A stretch of DNA of 8,112 nucleotides from positions 1-8,112 of the forward strand of contig VGSO01000119.1 of the NCBI GenBank assembly GCA_016874945.1, given 5' to 3'. The translations under genes were made by a program, and so were the position numbers. The stretch's first letter is position 1. Each line of letters opens with the position of its first letter. Below, in pieces: positions 1 to 6,228 of this stretch. This DNA is from Deltaproteobacteria bacterium. GTDB taxonomy: Bacteria > Desulfobacterota > Desulfobaccia > Desulfobaccales > 0-14-0-80-60-11. The notes under the pieces were generated by a model. The model was not told the origin of the DNA. It was given only the letters and a program-made list of their open reading frames with translations, and did not search any database.

Positions 1-28
1 TTGCTTTAATACTTAACTTAAATATTAT
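1..28 (+). promoter_or_regulatory. Weak sigma70-like promoter candidate
   Basis: TTGCTT (1-6) and TATTAT (23-28) are separated by 16 nt in an AT-rich stretch ahead of the first gene. The -10 matches the consensus at five of six bases but the -35 at only three. The site lies at the window edge, so upstream context is missing. It could simply be AT-rich spacer. Confidence 0.2.
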
Positions 29-90
29 TACCTCCATTCAATCCCTTCATCTCCTGTGCCGTGCCTGTCTTTTGTTGAACCTGCCTATAC

Positions 91-95
91 GGAGG
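91..95 (+). promoter_or_regulatory. Shine-Dalgarno fixing the start of the SBBP-repeat gene
   Basis: GGAGG lies 8 nt upstream of the ATG at 104. The longer in-frame GTG at 56 has no comparable site and would put about 16 charged or polar residues before the hydrophobic signal sequence. The ATG at 104 is therefore preferred. Confidence 0.75.
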
Positions 96-103
96 AAAAG
101 GAA

Positions 104-667
104 ATGTCTCACCCTGCCATGTTCTTTATGATTTTCTTGTCCTGGCTCCTGGGGTTCACTTCTCCGGCGGCGGCTCAAATTGCCGACCAAGCAGAACCGC
201 CGGTGCAACAAGAATGGGAGCGCCATTACCTCGGCCCGTCAGGGACCGCTGAAGCCGCAGGCATGGCCATGGACAGCCAGGGCAACATCATTGTCAGCGG
301 ACAGACCGGAGTGGGATCCGGCGTCGACTACGCCACCATCAAATACAGCCCCGCCGGGGAGCACCTCTGGGTCAGCCGCTTTATGGGGCCGGGCAGTGAT
401 AATGACCCCGCGGCCCTGGTCCTGGATGGCCAGGGCAACGTCTATGTCACCGGCTACTCCGCCGGAGTCGATGGCAAAACCGACTACGCCACGGTCAAGT
501 ACAGTCCTGACGGGGAGGAACTCTGGGTCATCCGGTACAGCCGCGCGGGCGATGATAAGCCAGTGGGCCTGGCCCTGGACGGCCAGGGCAACGTCTATGT
601 CACCGGCACCTCTCAGGGCCCTACCGGGACTAACGATATCACCACCCTTAAATACCGGCAACAATAG
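104..667 (+). CDS. Small exported SBBP-type beta-propeller repeat protein
   Basis: A 187-residue protein when started at the ATG at 104. Residues 6-20 are strongly hydrophobic and end in an AAA-Q signal-peptidase-I-like site near residues 22-25, so export to the periplasm or beyond is likely. The n-region is unusual in having no Lys or Arg. The mature part has three repeats of exactly 51 residues, with their DxQGNxxVxG cores starting near residues 57, 108 and 159. Each is followed by a (D)YATxKYSPxGExLWV-like strand set (the last copy ends at TLKY). This pattern is typical of SBBP (seven-bladed beta-propeller-like) repeats in surface or secreted proteins. Full propellers normally need more blades, so this may be a minimal or truncated member, or one that assembles from several chains. 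The ligand is unknown. It is followed by a hairpin and an intergenic repeat, so it is probably monocistronic with respect to panC. Confidence 0.85.
   Translation: MSHPAMFFMIFLSWLLGFTSPAAAQIADQAEPPVQQEWERHYLGPSGTAEAAGMAMDSQGNIIVSGQTGVGSGVDYATIKYSPAGEHLWVSRFMGPGSDNDPAALVLDGQGNVYVTGYSAGVDGKTDYATVKYSPDGEELWVIRYSRAGDDKPVGLALDGQGNVYVTGTSQGPTGTNDITTLKYRQQ
272..664 (+). repeat. Three in-frame 153-nt coding repeats
   Basis: Equivalent Asp codons fall at 272, 425 and 578, giving a period of exactly 153 nt (51 codons). A 27-nt stretch is identical at 428-454 and 581-607. The first copy is more diverged. The third copy is cut off by the stop codon at 665-667. Identity at the nucleotide level suggests the last two units duplicated recently or are kept alike by gene conversion. 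Confidence 0.85.
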
Positions 668-673
668 TAAAGC

Positions 674-691
674 GGGGCCGATCCCGGCTCC
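674..691 (+). terminator. Hairpin after the SBBP-repeat gene
   Basis: GGGGCCG (674-680) pairs with CGGCTCC (685-691), including one G-T pair, around an ATCC loop. It begins 6 nt after the stop codon at 667. No clear T-run follows, so it may be a weak terminator or a 3'-end stabilising structure. Confidence 0.35.
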
Positions 692-714
692 AACGGTTTG
701 AACCCTGGTCCACC

Positions 715-753
715 GGCGTAATCGGGCGGATAAAATAATTCGCCGATTACGCC
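715..753. repeat. Inverted repeat with GATTACG-type tail
   Basis: GGCGTAATCGG (715-725) and CCGATTACGCC (743-753) are perfect 11-nt inverted arms, extendable by CG with a one-base bulge, around an AT-rich loop. The right arm runs into CCGATTTTCACAGATTT (752-768), giving quasi-periodic GATT units. Sequences of this style are common dispersed intergenic repeats, but whether this exact element recurs in the genome cannot be seen here. Confidence 0.5.
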
Positions 754-771
754 GATTTTCACAGATTTAAA

Positions 772-805
772 TTGACAATCATTTCAAGATAATCAAAAAT
801 AATAT
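772..805 (+). promoter_or_regulatory. Candidate promoter for the panC leader
   Basis: A perfect TTGACA lies at 772-777. The best-spaced -10 is AAAAAT at 795-800 (17 nt, four of six matches). TAATAT at 800-805 is a better hexamer but 22 nt away. If used, transcription would start near 807-812 and give a leader of about 95 nt before panC. The -35 is convincing and the -10 is not. Confidence 0.4.
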
Positions 806-811
806 CAACTC

Positions 812-900
812 AACCCAGAGCTTGGATCCGCACATGACGGACTGAGACTCGGCGGGAGCGTGGAGCGCAGACCCCCAGAGCATCAGTCTGGGGGTTTTTA
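812..900 (+). ncRNA. Structured leader or small RNA candidate upstream of panC
   Basis: This stretch lies between a TTGACA-containing promoter candidate and a strong terminator-like hairpin. It can form a small hairpin TCCG/CGGA (827-830 with 838-841) and a GCG/CGC hairpin around TGGAG. GACTGA (840-845) can pair with TCAGTC (883-888), which overlaps and competes with the terminator arm at 887-895. It could be a panC attenuator leader or an independent RNA of about 90 nt. It does not match a riboswitch or sRNA class that I can confirm by eye. Confidence 0.35.
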
Positions 901-906
901 TTTTTT
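871..906 (+). terminator. Intrinsic-terminator-like hairpin abutting the panC start
   Basis: ACCCCCAGA (871-879) pairs perfectly with TCTGGGGGT (887-895) around a 7-nt loop. It is followed by T5-A-T6-A up to the ATG at 907. A 9-bp GC-rich stem followed directly by a T-rich tract is the textbook form of a Rho-independent terminator. Its G5 run is also the only purine-rich block that could serve as a ribosome binding site for panC. Confidence 0.75.
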
Positions 907-1773
907 ATGGAGATAATCACCAGCCCTCCGGAAATGCAGGCCCTGGCCATGATCTGGCGGGGCGAGGGCTTAAAAATCGTCCTGGTCCCCACCATGGGTT
1001 TTTTCCATGAGGGGCACCTGGCCCTCATGAAGCATGGCCGCACCCTGGGGGACCGGCTGGTGGTGAGCCTCTTTGTCAACCCCGCCCAGTTCGGCCCCTC
1101 GGAAGATTTGCAGCGCTACCCCCGGGACCTGGACCGGGACGCGGGGCTGGCCCGGGAGGCGGGGGTGAACGTGCTCTTTACCCCCAGCCCGGAGCAGATG
1201 TACCCTGAGGGGTATCAGACTTACGTGACCGTGGAAAAGCTCTCCCAAGGTCTGTGCGGCGCCTCCCGGCCGGGACACTTTCGCGGGGTGGCCACGGTGG
1301 TGTTGAAACTTTTTAACCTGGTGCAGCCCCATCTCGCCGTCTTCGGGGAAAAGGATTACCAGCAGTTGATGATCATCCGCCGCCTGGCCGCCGACCTCAA
1401 TCTCCCCATGGATATTGTGGGCTGTCCCATTGTCCGGGAGAGCGACGGCCTGGCCATGAGTTCCCGCAACGCTTATTTGACCCCGGAGGAACGGGCTGCG
1501 GCCCTGTCTCTGTCCTACGCCCTGAAGGGCGCCCAGAAACTGGCGGCCGCAGGGGAAAAATCCCGGGAGAAAATCCTGGACCTGGTTAAGCGCATCATCA
1601 CCCGGGAACCCCACACCCGCATCGACTATATTTCCCTGGTGCACTCCGACACCCTGGAGGAAGTGGATATCCTTAAGGATGAAGCCCGCCTGCTCCTGGC
1701 CGTATGGGTGGGGAGCACCAGGCTCATCGATAACGCTTTACTGCCGGAGGCCCGCTACACATGCTGCGTGTAA
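907..1773 (+). CDS. panC: Pantothenate synthetase (pantoate--beta-alanine ligase)
   Basis: PanC joins pantoate and beta-alanine at the expense of ATP (to AMP and PPi), the last step of pantothenate synthesis, in the cytoplasm. The 288-residue length is normal for the family. Visible hallmarks are VPTMG at 28-31 and the HIGH-type HEGH at 34-37, FVNPAQFGPSEDL near 56-68, FGEKDYQQL at 146-154, and the KMSKS-region counterpart LAMSSRN at 182-188. The N-terminus MEIITSPPEM aligns with the usual family start, supporting the ATG at 907 even though there is no ordinary Shine-Dalgarno. The only G-rich block is inside the preceding hairpin. The 3' end overlaps panD by 13 nt, indicating an operon with likely translational coupling. 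panB, which supplies ketopantoate, is absent from the window. Confidence 0.97.
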   Translation: MEIITSPPEMQALAMIWRGEGLKIVLVPTMGFFHEGHLALMKHGRTLGDRLVVSLFVNPAQFGPSEDLQRYPRDLDRDAGLAREAGVNVLFTPSPEQMYPEGYQTYVTVEKLSQGLCGASRPGHFRGVATVVLKLFNLVQPHLAVFGEKDYQQLMIIRRLAADLNLPMDIVGCPIVRESDGLAMSSRNAYLTPEERAAALSLSYALKGAQKLAAAGEKSREKILDLVKRIITREPHTRIDYISLVHSDTLEEVDILKDEARLLLAVWVGSTRLIDNALLPEARYTCCV

Positions 1774-2156
1774 TGATGAAGTCCAAGATTCACCGCGCCA
1801 CGATCACGGAGTCGAACCTCCACTATGAAGGGTCCCTCACCGTGGATTCCCTACTGCTCCAGGCCGCGAATATCCTGCCCTACGAGATGGTCCACATCTA
1901 CAATATTTCCAACGGCGAACGCTTCGAGACTTACGCCATCGAAGGGGCCCCCGGCAGCGGGGTGGTCTGCCTGAACGGCGCCGCGGCCCGCAAGGGCGCG
2001 GCGGGAGACCTGATTATCATCACCACTTACGCCTCCTATACCGCCGCGGAACTGCGGTCTCACAAGCCCAAAGTGGTCCTGGTGGACGCCCACAACCGCC
2101 TGAAAGACGAGAACGCCACAGAAAAACCCTTGTCTTTTTTTGCCCGCCGCAGTTAA
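1761..2156 (+). CDS. panD: Aspartate 1-decarboxylase proenzyme
   Basis: PanD decarboxylates L-aspartate to beta-alanine, the co-substrate of PanC. It is a pyruvoyl enzyme made by self-cleavage of a proenzyme. The 131-residue chain starts MLRVMMKSKIHRAT and carries the cleavage site Gly24-Ser25 (within LHYEGSLTVD), which yields a short beta chain and a pyruvoyl-capped alpha chain. Other family residues visible are Arg54, Tyr58 and Asn72 in LNGAAARKG. The start codon lies inside the panC 3' end, with CCGGAGG at 1744-1750 as ribosome binding site 10 nt upstream. All residues needed for self-processing appear present. Some bacteria need an accessory factor (PanZ/PanM) for cleavage. None is encoded nearby. 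Confidence 0.97.
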   Translation: MLRVMMKSKIHRATITESNLHYEGSLTVDSLLLQAANILPYEMVHIYNISNGERFETYAIEGAPGSGVVCLNGAAARKGAAGDLIIITTYASYTAAELRSHKPKVVLVDAHNRLKDENATEKPLSFFARRS

Positions 2157-2159
2157 AAT
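2130..2159 (+). promoter_or_regulatory. Candidate metK promoter inside the panD 3' end
   Basis: TTGTCT (2130-2135) and TAAAAT (2154-2159) are 18 nt apart, with four and five of six consensus matches. The -10 overlaps the panD stop codon. If real, it gives metK its own transcript starting near 2166. The T-rich -35 region is also coding (LSFF in PanD), so chance resemblance is possible. Confidence 0.3.
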
Positions 2160-2161
2160 AA

Positions 2162-2217
2162 AAAGGTTTAGCGGCCGAAACCTTTCCGGCTGGAAATTCT
2201 TTCCAAAGGAGTCCTTT
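2162..2217 (+). promoter_or_regulatory. metK leader with alternating AAAGG/CCTTT segments
   Basis: AAAGGTTT (2162-2169) pairs perfectly with AAACCTTT (2178-2185). TGGAAA (2191-2196) pairs with TTTCCA (2200-2205). The Shine-Dalgarno AAAGGAG (2205-2211) can pair through AAAGG either with the upstream CCTTT at 2181-2185 or with the CCTTT at 2213-2217. The segment order AAAGG, CCTTT, AAAGG, CCTTT resembles a switchable leader that could hide or expose the metK ribosome binding site. It is too short and dissimilar in sequence for a standard SAM-I riboswitch. A regulatory role is inference. Confidence 0.4.
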
Positions 2218-2221
2218 AAGG

Positions 2222-3385
2222 ATGGCCAGAGATTTTTTTTTCACCTCGGAGTCGGTAACCGAGGGGCATCCGGATAAGGTGGCGGACCAGATTTCCGATG
2301 CCATCCTGGACGCCATCATCACCCAAGACAAATACGCCCGGGTGGCCTGCGAAACCCTGGTAACCACCGGCCTGGCCCTCATCGCCGGAGAGATTACCAC
2401 CACCGCTCGCATCGACTATTCTGAAATCGTCCGCCAGACCATCAAAGACATCGGCTACTGCGATTCCTCCATGGGCTTTGACTGGGAAACCTGCGCGGTC
2501 CTCACCTCCGTCGACCGCCAGTCTCCGGACATCGCCCAGGGCGTGGAAGGCCGGGGCCTCTCTCCCGAGCAGGGCGCGGGGGACCAGGGCCTGATGTTCG
2601 GCTATGCCTCCGATTCCACGGAAAACCTTATGCCCATGCCCATCTGGTACGCCCACCGGTTGGCCGAGCGCCTGGCCAAGGTCCGCAGGGACGGCACCCT
2701 CCAATGGCTCCGGCCCGACGGCAAAACCCAGGTGACGGTGCGCTACGTCGACGGCAAGCCCACCTCCGTCCACACCGTGGTCATCGCGGCCCAGCACAAC
2801 CCGGAAGTCAAGTATAAAGACCTTAGGGAAGCCATCGTGGAAGAGGTCATCAAAAAGACCATCCCGGCCCACCTGCTGGAGGCCAACACCCAGTTCCTCA
2901 TCAACACCACCGGCCGTTTCGTGGTGGGCGGGCCCCTGGCCGACTGCGGCATGACCGGCCGCAAGATCATCGTGGACACTTACGGTGGCCGGGGCTACCA
3001 CGGCGGCGGGGCCTTTTCGGGCAAAGACCCCACCAAGGTGGACCGCACCACTTCTTATATGCTGCGCCACGTGGCCAAAAACGTGGTGGCCGCGGGGCTG
3101 GCCGGACGTTGCGAAGTGCAGGTGGCCTATTCCATTGGACTCCCCGACCCTCTGTCCATCATGGTTTACACTTACGACACCGGAAAGATTCCCGACGACA
3201 AGCTCCTGGAGGTCATCAAGAGCACTTTCAGCTTCAAGCCCGCGGCCATGATCCAGTATCTGGACATGCAGCGCCCCATTTTCAAGAAGACCGCGGCTTA
3301 CGGCCATTTCGGCCGCACCGACCCGGACTTCACCTGGGAGTACACCAACAAGGTGGACATACTGCGGGAAAAGGCCGGCCTTTAA
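2222..3385 (+). CDS. metK: S-adenosylmethionine synthetase (methionine adenosyltransferase)
   Basis: MetK makes S-adenosylmethionine from methionine and ATP, releasing phosphate and pyrophosphate, in the cytoplasm, usually as a tetramer. The 387-residue length is standard. Signatures in order are SESVTEGHPDK at 9-19, the MAT signature GAGDQGLMFGYA at 118-129, DGKTQVTVRY near 166-175, GRFVVGGPLADCGMTGRK near 231-248, and the P-loop-like GGGAFSGKDPTKVDR at 261-275. The ATG at 2222 is set by AAAGGAG 10 nt upstream and by the usual N-terminus. It lies 65 nt after panD, so it may read through from the pan genes or use its own promoter. ahcY follows after a palindrome-containing gap, grouping the making of SAM with recycling of its product. 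A long open frame on the opposite strand is a GC-rich shadow. Confidence 0.98.
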   Translation: MARDFFFTSESVTEGHPDKVADQISDAILDAIITQDKYARVACETLVTTGLALIAGEITTTARIDYSEIVRQTIKDIGYCDSSMGFDWETCAVLTSVDRQSPDIAQGVEGRGLSPEQGAGDQGLMFGYASDSTENLMPMPIWYAHRLAERLAKVRRDGTLQWLRPDGKTQVTVRYVDGKPTSVHTVVIAAQHNPEVKYKDLREAIVEEVIKKTIPAHLLEANTQFLINTTGRFVVGGPLADCGMTGRKIIVDTYGGRGYHGGGAFSGKDPTKVDRTTSYMLRHVAKNVVAAGLAGRCEVQVAYSIGLPDPLSIMVYTYDTGKIPDDKLLEVIKSTFSFKPAAMIQYLDMQRPIFKKTAAYGHFGRTDPDFTWEYTNKVDILREKAGL

Positions 3386-3390
3386 AGATA

Positions 3391-3404
3391 GTTTTCGGTT
3401 TTCA
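3391..3404 (+). repeat. Two-unit GTTTTCG heptamer repeat
   Basis: GTTTTCG at 3391-3397 is followed by a second unit that diverges at its end (GTTTTCA, 3398-3404). It begins 6 nt after the metK stop codon. It belongs to the same heptamer family as the arrays at 6229, 6941 and 7944, in the same orientation. Confidence 0.55.
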
Positions 3405-3437
3405 TCTCGTTCCCAAGTTGAACTTGGGAACGAGATG
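3403..3437. repeat. 35-nt near-perfect palindrome (GTTCCCAAG type)
   Basis: The 17 nt at 3403-3419 are the exact reverse complement of 3421-3437, separated by a single G. The core is CTCGTTCCCAAGTT. As RNA it would form a long hairpin between metK and ahcY, but no good T-run follows (ATATTTTCT). Palindromes with a GTTCCCA...TGGGAAC core are widespread intergenic elements, often compared with REP sequences. It could act as a terminator, an mRNA stabiliser or a mobile palindrome. No transposase is seen in the window. Confidence 0.8.
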
Positions 3438-3477
3438 ATATTTTCTGAGTCTGAATTTTACTCTCCAAGAGGAACTC

Positions 3478-4734
3478 ATGGAATATCACGTTAAAGACCT
3501 CAATTTAGCCGACAAAGGCCGCCTCCGGGTGGAATGGGCCATGCGGGACATGCCGGTCTTAAAGTCCATCGCGGCCCGCTTTGCCCAGGAGCAGACCTTG
3601 AAAGGGCTGCGCCTGGCGGCCTGCCTCCATGTCACCACCGAGACCGCGGCCCTGGCCCTGACTCTCAAGGCCGGGGGGGCGGAGGTGTGCGTGTGCGCCT
3701 CCAACCCCTTGAGCACCCAGGACGACGCGGCCGCGTACCTGGTGAAATATGAAAACATCCCCACCTTCGCCATCAAGGGCGAAGACGGCGACACCTATTA
3801 CCGTCACATCCACCAGGCCCTGGACCTCAAGCCCCACGTCACCATGGACGACGGCGCGGATTTGGTCTTCACCGCCCACACCAAGCGCCAGGACTTGCTG
3901 GGGGACATCCTGGGCGGCACCGAGGAGACCACCACCGGGGTTATCCGCCTCAAGGCCATGGCCAAAGACGGAGTCCTGCGCTATCCCATGATCGCGGTGA
4001 ACGACGCCCAGACCAAGCACCTGTTCGACAACCGCTACGGCACCGGGCAGAGCACCATTGACGGGGTGCTCCGGGCCACCAACCGCCTCATGGCCGGCTG
4101 CGTCTTCGTGGTCTCGGGCTATGGCATGTGCGGCCGGGGCGTGGCCATGCGGGCCAGAGGGGGCGGGGCCCGGGTGATCATCACCGAGGTGGACCCCTTG
4201 AAAGCCTTGGAAGCGGTGATGGACGGCTACGAAGTGCTGCCCATGGGCGCCGCCGCCAAAATCGGCGACATCTTCTGCACCGTCACCGGGGACATCCGGA
4301 TTATTCGGGAGGAACATTTCCTGGGCATGAAGGATGGAGCGATCCTGTGCAATTCCGGCCACTTCAACGTGGAACTGGACGTGGAGGCCCTGGCCCGGAT
4401 GAGCGCCTCCACCCGGCAAATCCGTGAATCGGTGCAGGAATTCAAGCTAAAAGACGGCAAGTGCCTCTACCTCCTGGGGGAGGGGCGGCTGGTGAACCTG
4501 GCCGCGGCGGAAGGCCACCCGGCCTGCGTTATGGACATGAGCTTCGCCAACCAGGCCCTGGCCACGGAGTTTATTTATAAAAACCACGCCCGCCTGGAAC
4601 GCCAGGTTTACACGGTGCCCCTTGAAATCGACCGGGAAATCGCCCGGCTGAAGCTCCAGGCCATGGGGGTGATCATCGACCACCTCACCCCGGAACAGGA
4701 AAAATATCTGGCATCTTACGATCTGGGGACTTAG
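3478..4734 (+). CDS. ahcY: Adenosylhomocysteinase (S-adenosylhomocysteine hydrolase)
   Basis: AhcY reversibly splits S-adenosylhomocysteine into adenosine and homocysteine, using tightly bound NAD, and so relieves product inhibition of methyltransferases. Visible active-site counterparts are His51, Asp125 in MDDGADL, Glu150 in GGTEETTTG, Lys180 and Asp184 in NDAQTKHLFDN, His295 in NSGHFN and His347 in AEGHP. The Rossmann glycine motif is GYGMCGRG at 214-221. At 418 residues it is shorter than the 430-470 residue proteobacterial/eukaryotic forms. It ends in LTPEQEKYLASYDLGT rather than a Lys...HYRY tail, which resembles archaeal and thermophile enzymes (for example Thermotoga type). AAGAGGA just before the ATG at 3478 supports the start. 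It follows metK by 92 nt in the same direction, consistent with a shared methylation-cycle role. Confidence 0.97.
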   Translation: MEYHVKDLNLADKGRLRVEWAMRDMPVLKSIAARFAQEQTLKGLRLAACLHVTTETAALALTLKAGGAEVCVCASNPLSTQDDAAAYLVKYENIPTFAIKGEDGDTYYRHIHQALDLKPHVTMDDGADLVFTAHTKRQDLLGDILGGTEETTTGVIRLKAMAKDGVLRYPMIAVNDAQTKHLFDNRYGTGQSTIDGVLRATNRLMAGCVFVVSGYGMCGRGVAMRARGGGARVIITEVDPLKALEAVMDGYEVLPMGAAAKIGDIFCTVTGDIRIIREEHFLGMKDGAILCNSGHFNVELDVEALARMSASTRQIRESVQEFKLKDGKCLYLLGEGRLVNLAAAEGHPACVMDMSFANQALATEFIYKNHARLERQVYTVPLEIDREIARLKLQAMGVIIDHLTPEQEKYLASYDLGT

Positions 4735-4735
4735 G

Positions 4736-4790
4736 AGTTTCGAGTTTCGAGAGTTTTCGACTAACATCTTGAAACTCGAAACTCGAAACT
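4736..4790. repeat. 16-bp inverted repeat made of AGTTTCG heptamers
   Basis: The 16 nt at 4736-4751 are the exact reverse complement of 4775-4790, with a 23-nt loop. Each arm is built of tandem 7-nt units: AGTTTCG at 4736-4742 and 4743-4749, and CGAAACT at 4777-4783 and 4784-4790, preceded by TGAAACT. It starts 2 nt after the ahcY stop codon and ends 12 nt before the next gene. It could end or stabilise the ahcY transcript, although only a weak T-rich stretch follows. Confidence 0.8.
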
Positions 4791-4802
4791 AATCTTCTAT
4801 CC

Positions 4803-6224
4803 ATGCATAAAATCAAGTTCGGCACCTCAGGATGGCGGGGCATTCTGGCGGAAGATTTCACCTTCCCCAACGCCCGCCTGGTCTGCCAGGGGATTGCGGA
4901 TTATCTGAAAAAGGAAGGGTTGGCGGGGCAGGGGGTAGTCGTGGGCTACGACACCCGGTTCATGTCCGAGGCTTTTGCCGCCGCGGCCGCGGAGGTCATG
5001 GCCGGAAACGGCGTCCCCTCCTATTTCACCTCCCGGGCCACCCCCACTCCGGTGGTGAGCTTTGCCATCATTGAGGGCAAACGGGCCGGGGGCGTCAATA
5101 TCACCGCGTCCCACAACCCCCATGAATGGAACGGGATCAAGTTTTCACCAACCCAGGGCGGCCCGGCTCCCACCCCCATCACCAACGAGATTGAAAGCCT
5201 GATCGGACGCCTGTCCCCCCGGGAAGTGAAGCGCCTGCCCCTGTCCGCGGCCCGGGCCCAGGGCCTGGTCACGGACTTCGACCCCCGGGAGGATTATTTA
5301 AAGCACCTGAAGGACCTGGTGGATACTGAAGTCCTGGGCCGGGCCGGGCTGAAAGTGGTGGTGGACGTCATGTACGGCACCGGCCAGGGTTACCTCGACG
5401 ATTTTCTGGCGGAGGCCGGGGTGGAGGTGGAGCGCCTCCACAATTACCGGGACCCTTACTTCGGCGGCCACCGGCCCGAGCCTTCCGGGGAATTCCTAAC
5501 GGAGTTGTCTCATAAGATCAAGGCGGTGGGAGCGGATTTAGGCCTGGCGGTGGACGCCGACGCCGACCGCTTCGGCATCATGGACGGGACCGGCGAGTAC
5601 CGCGAGGCCAACGAAATCCTGGCCCTGCTCCTGGACTATCTCATTGAAACCCGGGGCTGGGAAGGCGGCGTGGCCCGGAGTGTGGCCACCACCCACCTCA
5701 TTGACCGGGTTGCGGCATATCACGGACGGCAAGTCTTGGAAGAGACCCGGGTGGGCTTTAAATATTTGGGCGAGTACATCATTAACGGCCAGGCCCTCAT
5801 GGTGGGGGAGGAAAGCGAAGGCTTTTCCATGAAAAACCACCTGCCGGAAAAGGACGGCATCCTGGCCTGCGTGCTGGTGGCGGAGATGGTAGCCCGGAAG
5901 GGCAAGGGCCTCCCCCAGCTCCTTAACGAACTCTTTGCGAAAACCGGGCCGGTGATTAACCGACGCATCAACCTGGCCCTGGCGCCGGAGGCCAAGGACC
6001 GGCTGCTGGAGCGCCTTAAGACGCCGCCGGCCACCTTTGCCGGTTTGAAAGTCACCGGGCACGTGACTATAGACGGCCACAAATACCTCCTGGAAGACGG
6101 CGGCTGGGTCTGTTTCCGCCCTTCGGGCACCGAACCGGTGGTGCGCTTTTACCTGGAATCTTCCACTCCCGAAGGCTTGCAGCGGCTTATCCGGGCCGGG
6201 GAGACCCTGCTGCGGGAAGGTTAA
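4803..6224 (+). CDS. Phosphoglucomutase/phosphomannomutase family protein
   Basis: A 473-residue alpha-D-phosphohexomutase, which moves a phosphate between C1 and C6 of a hexose via a phosphoserine. All four family loops are present: the phosphoserine loop TASHNP at 101-106 (Ser103), the metal-binding loop DADADR at 251-256, the sugar-binding loop GEESEG at 335-340, and the phosphate-binding loop RPSGTEP at 439-445. The N-terminus KFGTSGWRG is also typical. The order fits a four-domain enzyme of normal length. Motifs do not decide between glucose and mannose specificity. GEESEG and FGTSGWRG fit the bacterial PGM/PMM group better than GlmM. The product feeds nucleotide sugars, glycogen or envelope polysaccharide. 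No clear Shine-Dalgarno precedes the ATG at 4803. The gene is bracketed by repeats, suggesting a separate unit. Confidence 0.93.
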   Translation: MHKIKFGTSGWRGILAEDFTFPNARLVCQGIADYLKKEGLAGQGVVVGYDTRFMSEAFAAAAAEVMAGNGVPSYFTSRATPTPVVSFAIIEGKRAGGVNITASHNPHEWNGIKFSPTQGGPAPTPITNEIESLIGRLSPREVKRLPLSAARAQGLVTDFDPREDYLKHLKDLVDTEVLGRAGLKVVVDVMYGTGQGYLDDFLAEAGVEVERLHNYRDPYFGGHRPEPSGEFLTELSHKIKAVGADLGLAVDADADRFGIMDGTGEYREANEILALLLDYLIETRGWEGGVARSVATTHLIDRVAAYHGRQVLEETRVGFKYLGEYIINGQALMVGEESEGFSMKNHLPEKDGILACVLVAEMVARKGKGLPQLLNELFAKTGPVINRRINLALAPEAKDRLLERLKTPPATFAGLKVTGHVTIDGHKYLLEDGGWVCFRPSGTEPVVRFYLESSTPEGLQRLIRAGETLLREG

Positions 6225-6228
6225 TGCG

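Noticed and set aside
56..103. Upstream GTG start for the SBBP-repeat protein
   Set aside because: There is no ribosome binding site, and it would place charged residues before the signal peptide. GGAGG at 91-95 supports 104.
812..895. Resemblance of the panC leader to a ZTP (pfl) riboswitch, because of TGAC followed by CGGGAGCG
   Set aside because: The conserved 3' block of that class (CCGCCTGGGC-like) is not present and the spacing does not fit. The similarity is too partial to claim.
2157..2221. Standard SAM-I or SAM-II riboswitch before metK
   Set aside because: The gap is only 65 nt and none of the conserved core sequences are seen.
2216..3307. Long open frame on the minus strand opposite metK (about 363 codons)
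   Set aside because: It mirrors metK codon for codon, is rich in Gly, His and Val as antisense frames of GC-rich genes usually are, has no recognisable motif, and metK is certain.
3386..3477. SAH riboswitch before ahcY
   Set aside because: The gap is filled by a heptamer repeat and a palindrome. No SAH-riboswitch core is visible.
3559..4419. Long minus-strand open frame opposite ahcY (about 286 codons)
   Set aside because: A shadow of ahcY caused by high third-position GC. It has no ribosome binding site or domain.
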